A DNA stretch of 24,257 nt from NCBI GenBank assembly GCA_002337215.1, contig DDFO01000044.1, forward strand, positions 107,615 to 131,871. Direction: 5' to 3'. The position numbers and the translations under genes are program-made. Positions 7,481-15,500 of this stretch are shown piece after piece. The notes under the pieces were generated by a model, which was not told the DNA's origin, ran no database searches, and saw nothing but the letters and a program-made list of their open reading frames with translations. Position 1 is the first letter of the stretch, and each line of letters begins with the position of its first letter. The stretch is from Phycisphaerales bacterium UBA1926. GTDB lineage: Bacteria; Planctomycetota; Phycisphaerae; Phycisphaerales; UBA1924.

Positions 7481-9067
7481 TCACGGTTTGCGACCGAGAA
7501 GTCGATCGTAGTTGTCTGGATCTTCCTGCAGCAGCGAGACCATCTTCCGGCGCTGGGCAGAATCGAAACGATTGAGCTGGGCCCGTTCGTTGGGGTTGGC
7601 TTCCTCGATCAGCCGTGCGAACACGGCGTCCACATCATCCAGTTCGGCGTTCGTCGCTGGGTCGGCCTCGCGGCTCTGCTCGGCGTTGTCCGTCACGACG
7701 TCGTTCATGCTCGTCGCCCTTGGCGATCGCTTCGACTCCAAATGCCGGGCCTGCCAGCCCTTGAGCTGGGCAGAGTCCTTGATGGCCTTCTGCACCGTGG
7801 CGTTGGCACAGCCAAGCCTCGTCGCGAGTTTCGCAATGCTGGTGTACGGCTCGCCCCGGTCGCGAATTTCCAAGAGTCGGCGCTGCACGTCGCGCCAATC
7901 CGCACCTTTGGCCACCTGCTGACTGGGCGGCCGTTGTCCAGTTGAACTGGTTGGTCGCCCCGATTCGCGGGCCGAACGCGAGGCGGCCGACGCCTTAATC
8001 GCTTCAGTGAATACCTCGCCGCCTTCGGCCCAATTGCAGATGTTTACAGCGGGTGGAGCGCAGTCGGGTTGTGACGGGGCAGGTAGTTTCGGAGTGCTTT
8101 GCTTTGCCGCGATGGAATCAGCGTTCGCAAGCATCTGCTTCCATGCATGTCGAATCCGTCGGTCATGTTCCGCAATCAACTGTTCGCACAGCTTGATGAA
8201 GTACACCTCCGGCGCGGTGAGTGCGTACTCGCGGCCGCCGAGTGTCATGTTGGCGCGGGCAAGGAAACGCTCGATCTTTCGGAGTTCGCCGTTCGTCCAT
8301 TCTTCGACGACGGACAGATTGTCAATCTCGCCCTCAGTCAACATACTGAGGAGCTGGTCGCACGCCTGCCCAACATCAGCTGCGCCATCTAGATGCACAA
8401 GATGTGTGAAGCACGTCCTGAGCCGGTCACGGATGTTCTCGATGAGGTGTAACAGCGGATGCGGACTGAAGCCAACCTGGTAGGATGTCTGGGTTTTCAC
8501 CAGTTCAGAGGCGAGCCGCCAATATCGGTTGACCATCTGCAGGAATCGAGCCGCCTCAGCAAATTCACTCACATCAGTGCCAGTGGGGCAGCGGCAAGAT
8601 TGGACCATCATATTGGTCAAGCGGAATATCTGGTTCTTGACGTTCGCCGAAGCCGTTTCTTGGCAAATACCCAATGTCTTATCGATCGCGGACAGCAAAT
8701 GATCCCGCGAGTCATGGGTCGCTGCCATCGCCGGATGTGCCATCGTCGCCATAGACATCAGCGTGGCAAATCGGTGCGGAATATCCAATTTAAGAATCGC
8801 CGATGACTCCATTAGGTTTTTGATGCCGTCGAAGCCTGGATTCGTCAAAAGCGCTTCGACATGCGACATGATCTCTTCGACCCACACGCTGTGGTCGGTC
8901 TCAGGAATTGCGTTCGGGTAGTCGCATTGAATCTGAGCAAGGTCGCGGGCAACCATGAAAAGTACGACAAGGTCAGCCGCGCCTTGCGAGTCAGGCTTTA
9001 GAGTGCTGTGTCGCGAAGCAGTATCCGACTTGTCTGTACGCGCGGCGTCCGATTCGCGGGTGCTCAT
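7481..9067 (-). CDS. Unknown protein with C-terminal HTH, first gene of the hsd operon
   Basis: I do not recognise a family for this 528-residue protein. ATG 9067 follows a good GAGGAAAGG ribosome-binding site. Residues 30-320 are mostly helical with several Cys (TLGICQETA, SCRCPTG) and no obvious catalytic motif. A Pro/Ser/Arg-rich linker follows (about 320-388). Residues 390-440 (WRDVQRRLLEIRDRG, YTSIAKLATRLGC, ANATVQKAIKDS) have the look of a helix-turn-helix that could bind DNA. The C-terminal 45 residues are acidic and charged, ending LLQEDPDNYDRLLGRKP. No signal peptide or membrane segment is evident. It ends 45 bp before hsdM in the same direction, so it is probably co-transcribed and might regulate the R-M genes or act as a defence accessory. 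One sampled line gives 50% GC, lower than hsdM. Confidence 0.8.
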   Translation of the reverse strand: MSTRESDAARTDKSDTASRHSTLKPDSQGAADLVVLFMVARDLAQIQCDYPNAIPETDHSVWVEEIMSHVEALLTNPGFDGIKNLMESSAILKLDIPHRFATLMSMATMAHPAMAATHDSRDHLLSAIDKTLGICQETASANVKNQIFRLTNMMVQSCRCPTGTDVSEFAEAARFLQMVNRYWRLASELVKTQTSYQVGFSPHPLLHLIENIRDRLRTCFTHLVHLDGAADVGQACDQLLSMLTEGEIDNLSVVEEWTNGELRKIERFLARANMTLGGREYALTAPEVYFIKLCEQLIAEHDRRIRHAWKQMLANADSIAAKQSTPKLPAPSQPDCAPPAVNICNWAEGGEVFTEAIKASAASRSARESGRPTSSTGQRPPSQQVAKGADWRDVQRRLLEIRDRGEPYTSIAKLATRLGCANATVQKAIKDSAQLKGWQARHLESKRSPRATSMNDVVTDNAEQSREADPATNAELDDVDAVFARLIEEANPNERAQLNRFDSAQRRKMVSLLQEDPDNYDRLLGRKP

Positions 9068-9591
9068 GGCGTGCTACCTTTCCTCCGGGCCGGGCGGCCG
9101 TGGCGGAGAAAGCAGATTTTGCGATACACCCGACCAACCGCCGGGGGCCTGCCGGCTATCCGATGGATCATGTTAGGTCCTGTCTGAGGACGCATCATCT
9201 CGCAGTAGATCGCATAGTGATGTGTTCCGACGCCGTTTTCGGTTCGGCCGTTGTCGGTGCGAGCATACGAAAGAGGCTGGCAAGCATCACCCTTCGCTCC
9301 ATCAACACGGCCGAGCAGTCACCGTGTTATCTCAAGTCATGGAGCTTTGAGCCTCATCCTGTGGCGTCTGAGGTCCAGTGGATCGTTCCTGAGGCCGAAG
9401 GAGACCCCACGAAGCCCGCAAGTAAGCCCGGCCACCTTGGAGTCAGCCGGTAGCCCCGCGATGAAGGTGGTCGGCAGAAAAAGCTCGTAGAATGTTTGCG
9501 GCATTGGGGTTATGGTTTCTGGACTGAATCGTGTTGACTAAAGCGGGCTGTATCAGTAGTCTCCTTTCCGCTAAGCGATGGGGAGAAAAGA
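9068..9591. other. Divergent intergenic region, no convincing gene
   Basis: These 524 bases separate the minus-strand HTH/hsd operon from the plus-strand secreted-protein genes and should hold a promoter for each. A GTG-initiated frame (9100-9453, 117 codons) is open but shows no family features and has no good ribosome-binding site, so I do not call it. Short hairpins are present, for example GCCGG/CCGGC at 9140-9156 and GTCC/GGAC around 9177-9190. A TTGACT hexamer at 9534-9539 might be a -35 for the plus-strand gene, but no good -10 follows. No tRNA or attachment repeat was found. Confidence 0.55.
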
Positions 9592-12500
9592 ATGCTGAAC
9601 ACGCGATGGGTCCGTGCGATCGGTTGTTCTCTGGCGGCCCTAGCCGTCCTTTCGGCGGGTGCCGATGCAACGGAGTTCGTAGACCGCTCCGAGGTTGTTG
9701 CTCCTGTTCCCGGTATACAGGGCACAGACACGGTCGCCCCGCGGGTCTTGGCTGTTAACCCTGCTCCGGGAGCCCGGGTTGTCGATCAATCAGGCATCTC
9801 GGCATTCACCGTTCGGTTTACCGAGCCGGTGATATCACCTTCGGATGCTATTCGTTGTTGGTCGCTCGAAACCGGGGAAGAATTCGCTCTTGAAATTGCT
9901 CAGGGGCCCGATCCAGCCGAACTGGTTGTGTCGCTTTCCTCGGGACCAGTCTTCGCAGATGTGCTAACTGTTGTAGTTGACTTCAGCGTGACCGATCTGG
10001 CCGGGAATCTCCTTGACGGTGAGTTACTGTCTCCAGTGCAGCCGCTGTTTCCGAGTGGAAACGGCCTGCCGGGCGGTCGTGCGGTGTTTCAGCTGAGCGC
10101 ATTGCAGGGTGACGCCAATCGTGACGGCATCATCGATCTGGCCGACGCGGTCGCACTGATCACTGCAATCGGGCTAGAGGTCGGGGATGACTTGTATGAC
10201 CCGCTCGCGGACCTGAACGCGGACGGCTTTATTAATGTCCTTGACATCGTGATCTGGTCGAATGGCGTTGGCTTGCTCCTGCCAACTGATGATGGTGTGG
10301 CGCCGACCATAACAGCGATTTCCCCAGACCCTGCCGATCCGGTGTTCGATGACATCTCCGAGGTCACTGTTTCGTTCAGCGAGCCGGTGGATCCCGCTCG
10401 TGTTGACCGGACTGATGTCTTCGTCACCGACCTTGATGCCGTTCTCCAAGAGGCAAATTCGGTCATCGTCGCGGCGGATGGGTCTTCCGCAACATTCGGA
10501 TTCGACCCTCCTCTTGAACGCTGCGGGGAATACCGACTCGGTATCTCGAACTCGATAGCTGATTTGTCGGGGCAACTCCTCGCCCCACCAGCGACACCGC
10601 TCGTGTTGGATGGGCTCGTTCCTGCACCGATCCCCGCGATCGATCCGGTTGAACGTCTCGTCACACAGCCCACAGTGACAATCGCGGGTGATGCGCCGGG
10701 TGCGGAATTCGCCCGGGTGATCGGCCCCCAGGGTGTTCGAGTCGTACCTGTTGTAGATGGCCGCTATTCGGCCGAACTGGTTGTGACCGAGAATATCCTC
10801 ACCACGGTATTCGTCAGTGGCATCTCGCCTTGTGGACAGACCAGCGCCTCCGCCACGGTTGATGTCGTGCGCGACACGTCGCCCCCGTTCGTAACCGTGG
10901 ACTTCCCGACCCCCACGAGCCAGATCATCGAGCCTCAGGTGACGGTGGTGGGGCGTGTCGGGGATGAGTTTGCCGGCGTTGAGGGGCTCGAAGTCACGAT
11001 CAACGGCGTGCCTGCTCAGGTCGATGTCGGCTCGGGCACGAACGGCACATTCATTATTGCCGGCCTTCCGATCGAGCTCGGGGCCCAGTCGCTCGAGATC
11101 GTCGCGACGGATGTCCTCGGCAACACAACGATGGTGCAGCAGCAGATCACCCGATTCGATCCGCCGCCGGGCACGCCGCTGCTCACCGTTATCTCGGGCG
11201 ATGGTCAGCAAGGGCCGGCTCGTACCGAGCTTTCACAGCCGCTTCGCGTGCAACTCACTCGCCCGGACGGGATGCCCCTTGCCGCAAAACTCGTCACGTT
11301 CGAGGTCGAGCGAAACGATGGTCTACTCGCTGAGATACAGGGCGACACACAGAACGGTGCTCGCCGCGTGCAGGTCTTTACCGACATGTCGGGCGTCGCC
11401 GAGGTCTACATGCGTCTCGGCAGCACCGCGGGGGCCGGGGCCAACCGTGTCGCGGTGACGAGTCGGGATCTGACCGGTGCGGCGTACTTCTGCGCCAGCA
11501 CGACCGCCGGTGCCCCTCAGCGGATTCTGGTCGGCGACATGAACAACCAGCGGTCGGAGGCCGGGGCGCCGCTTCCTCGCCCGATCTCGGCCTTCGTCAC
11601 CGATGGCGATGACGGCAATCCTGTGCCGGGCGTACCCGTCACATTCACGGTCGTGCGCAACGATGCACTCTTCGCCGGCGGTGCCTCGTCTGTCACGGTG
11701 AATACGGGCAACAACGGTCGGGCGACCGCGACACTGCTCACCGGTCGCACGCCAGGCATCAACGTGGTCGAGGCGTCGTTCCCGGGCAATCCAGGGCTGC
11801 CGGCGACATTCACATCGGTCGGCATCGAGCGGGTCGAGGGTGCACCGACCACCTTTTCGGCGCTCGTGCTCGACAATGCCAACCGCCCGATCGGCGGGGC
11901 GAAGGCGATGCTCACGGTGACGCTCGAGTTCCCGGATGGCCCGGCCCAGACCGTGCTCGGGCCGATCTTTTCCGGGGAAGATGGGCGGTTTACGTTCGAT
12001 GCTTCTCACCTGCCGATTGATGCTCTGAATGACGATCTTCCGGGTGGGCCGGCCCATCTCAAGGTGGACGGGGTCAACGCGACCTCGCTCGGCGGCGAGC
12101 CGATCGATCGGCCTTGGACCTTCCCGTTCGTCGCGTATGACTTCACGCTGACCGATAGCGCCGCGAACGGCCTGCCCGACCCGGTCTGGCTCCCCATGCT
12201 CGACCCGGCCAACGAGTTCCTCTACGACGGCACGCAGGATGTCGAGGTGACGATGGCGGGCATCGAGGGCCTCCGGTTCCTCGTCCGGGCCGGGTCGCTA
12301 ACGCGTGAGGACGGTACGCGGCCCTCGCCGAGCGATCCGGAAACGCTGCGGCTCAACCAGGTGCACTTTGATGAATTACCGATGCCGCTTCCGGACGGGA
12401 ACGCATTCCCGCTCGCGTGGACGATCGCGCCCAAGAACGCCCGGTTCGACCCGCCCATGGAGGTGCAGCTGCCGAACCTGACGGGGCTGCCGGCGAACTC

Positions 12501-15500
12501 GATCTTCGAGCTGCTCCAGTGGAACAACGACATGGCGGAGTTCGAGATCATGGGCACGGCCCGGGTCTCGGTCGATGGAGCGTTGATCCGGAGCGAGCCG
12601 GGGTCTGGCATCACGGTCGCGGGGTGGGGTGGTGGGGCGCCGCCGCCACCGCCGACCGGTGATGCTGACAATCAGTGTCCAATCCCGAGAGTCGGCAATC
12701 ACGGGAGTCGGGGGATTGATGACTGCGCTTGCTTTGATGTGTTGACAGAGCAGTGCTTGTGCTCGGAGGCCGAGAGAGAGCTGCTGTTTGCTTCCATGGA
12801 TTCTGCGATTCGGATCGCGGAATCGAGAACATCCGCGGCTCGACAGTCGCTGCGTGATTGGATAGATGTTCGTGACTCGGATCAGACACCGGGTATTGGG
12901 TCGATCTTCCTGCAGGGAGTGGCTGGGCCGGTGGCATGCGTCGGTGGTGCGGTCCTTGGTTGCCCAACCGTTGCTGGATGTAGCTTGGCGATATTAGCTT
13001 GTGGAGTAACCGTAGATTCGCTCATCTCATTACAACAGGACTTGGACCGCGTTCGTGCCGCATATCTTCAAGTGGAGCAGGACATTGACGCAGCAAAGGC
13101 TGCTATTGACTTTGCGCAAGAGCGGTTTAACGAGTTACACACCGACTGTGGTCCACTTCTTCCAACTAATCAACTGATTCAGCAGGATGTGGATCGCCTT
13201 CGAACTCAACTCGAGATGATTCGAATCGGTGGCCTACAGGCCGAGCAAAATATCAGGCAGGTCCTGTCTCTTCTTGGTGAAATCCTAGAGAGACTAGATG
13301 ATCTCGACCCCCCGCAGCCCATCCCGGGCGGCACCGGTGATCCTGCCCTTGACAAAATTGTTGCGCTCGCGGAGGCGGCAGTTGCACTCGTCGGTGAGAC
13401 TGAGCAAATCCTAGATTGGCTTGGAGATGCTGAGCAAAGTATCGAGTCTGGTAGCGGGTCCTTGGTTGACCTATTCATTGATGCCCTGTTTCTCGAGGGT
13501 TGGGTGGCATCCGTCGATGGGCGCGCGAGTGGGCTTGGAAGAGACGGCTCGCTTTCGATTTCTGGGATTCCGGTGACGGATCGCCTCAGTCGAGTTGTGA
13601 TCCGAAACGAGCGATTCGGCAACTTCATCGGGCGTTCAGAGTTCTTTGATGTTGTTGAATCGGGTTCGGTGCCGGTCTTCGCCAGATTCAATCCTACAGA
13701 TGAGCCTGAGCTGCTCCCTGTGAGCCTCAGCATATTGCTTGGAAGCACAGTTGTCCGTCCTGGAGAGTCGGTAAGCGCGAATGCGTTTGTGCTCCTCTCA
13801 GACGGCACAACGCAGTCGGTGGCGTCTCGTGCGCAAGGGACGTCGTACCTGTCGACGAACGCCTCTGTTCTCACCGTTGCAGCGGATGGCGAGGTGACGG
13901 CGTTGGCTGCGGGATCTGCATTTGTTCGAGCAACGAATCAAGGTGCGACGGCCGTACGGCGAGTTGATGTTCTGCCTGATCTAGTCTCCACCACCGTCAC
14001 CGGCGTCATCCTCAATCCCGACGGTTCGCCCGCCGAGGGTGCGCTCGTCACCACCGCGACCCGCTTCGGCGGCCTTGCGTTCACCGACGAGATGGGGCGG
14101 TATTCGTTCGATGTCAACCTGCTCGGCCCGGTCGAGCTCCGTGTCCGTGCGACTGCGTTCGTCGATGGTGATGTGCTGCTCGGCGTCTCCGACCGCGTCC
14201 CAACCGACATCGATGGGATCACCGACTCGGGGCTGGTCACGCTCCGCTTGATCCCGCCCGGCCCGCTCTATGGCAACCCGGAGGTCCCTGCCCTCGATCG
14301 GCCCAGCGGTATCGCCGCGGGTGACTTCGACCAGGACGGCGACCAGGACCTGGTGACCGGCAGCGAGACCGGGACGCAGTTCCGGGTGCATTTCAACATC
14401 GACGCCGCGGACTTTGCGGCGGAGACCACGATCAATCAGGGCTGGACTGGGCCGCGCAATGTCCTCGCCGAGGATTTCTCGGGTGACGGCGTGCCCGATA
14501 TCGCGATCACCGCGCGGGATGGCAATCGCATGTTGCTCTATCGCAGTAACGCCGACTCGACCTTCACTAACACGCAGAGCATCGGAACCGGGCTATCTCC
14601 GCTCGGCATGGCTGGCAGCGATGTCGATGGTGACAATGACATCGATCTGCTTGTCGCCAACAGCCTCAACGACTCCGTTTTTGTGTATCTGAACAATGGG
14701 TCGGGTACCTTCCCGACCACCCCGAGCTTCGTGCTCGACACGATCCGCGGGCCGCGGTCGATGCGGCTTGCCGATATCGACGCGGATGGGGATGACGATT
14801 TGCTCGTGCTCGGCGAGATCGAGCGGGGCGTCGCCGTGCACATCAGCGACGGAGTCACCGGATTCGGCGAGGCGACCTTCTACGCGATCGGCGGGTTCCC
14901 GCGTGCGATGACGACGGGTGAGTTCGACCAGTCGCCTGGTGTCGACATCGCGGTGACTGATCTGCTTTCCGACACGGTGACGCTGCTGCTCAACGACGGG
15001 GCCGGGCTCTACTCGACAGGATCGTTGGTTGCGGTGGGGGACGGGCCTGAGGGCATTGCGGCGGGCGACGCTGACGGCGACGGCGATGACGATCTTGTGA
15101 TCGCAAACTCGCTGGCCGGCACCGTGTCGGTGCTGCTCGCTGTGGGTGATGGCACGTTTGCTCGGGCTGACTACAACGCCGGGACCGGCGTGCGCGACAT
15201 CGTGCTCGCCGATCTGGATGTCGACGAGGATCTCGATATTGCGACGACGAACACAATCGGCGACACCGCGGGTGTGCTGCTCAACATCGGTGATGGGAGC
15301 TACGCCGACGACGATGTGTATCCGGCTCCGATGACGCCGCGGGGCATCGCGTCCGGCAACATCAACGGTGATGATTTCCCGGACATCGTGGTGTCCGGTC
15401 AGGGCGATGACTCCATCGCGGTCCTCTTCAGTGACGGGTTTGCATCGTTCGAGTCTTCGGCACCCATTCCCGTCGGGGTCGAGCCCGAGGGGATCGCGAC

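Noticed and set aside
9100..9453. GTG-initiated 117-codon plus-strand frame in the divergent intergenic region
   Set aside because: It has no good ribosome-binding site, mixed codon use and no recognisable motif, and it covers the expected promoter of the minus-strand operon.
9534..9562. TTGACT followed by TAGTCT as a sigma-70 promoter for the plus-strand gene
   Set aside because: The -10 match is poor (three of six bases) and the -35 hexamer alone is expected by chance, so it is not listed as a promoter.
10109..10280. Evidence for a cellulosome
   Set aside because: Dockerin-like loops are present, but no cohesin, scaffoldin or glycoside hydrolase is seen in the window. Such modules are common in planctomycete surface proteins.
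10174..11211. 345-codon minus-strand frame inside the giant mosaic gene
   Set aside because: It is antisense to clear Ig-like and dockerin domains, is rich in Arg and Asp, and lacks any domain.
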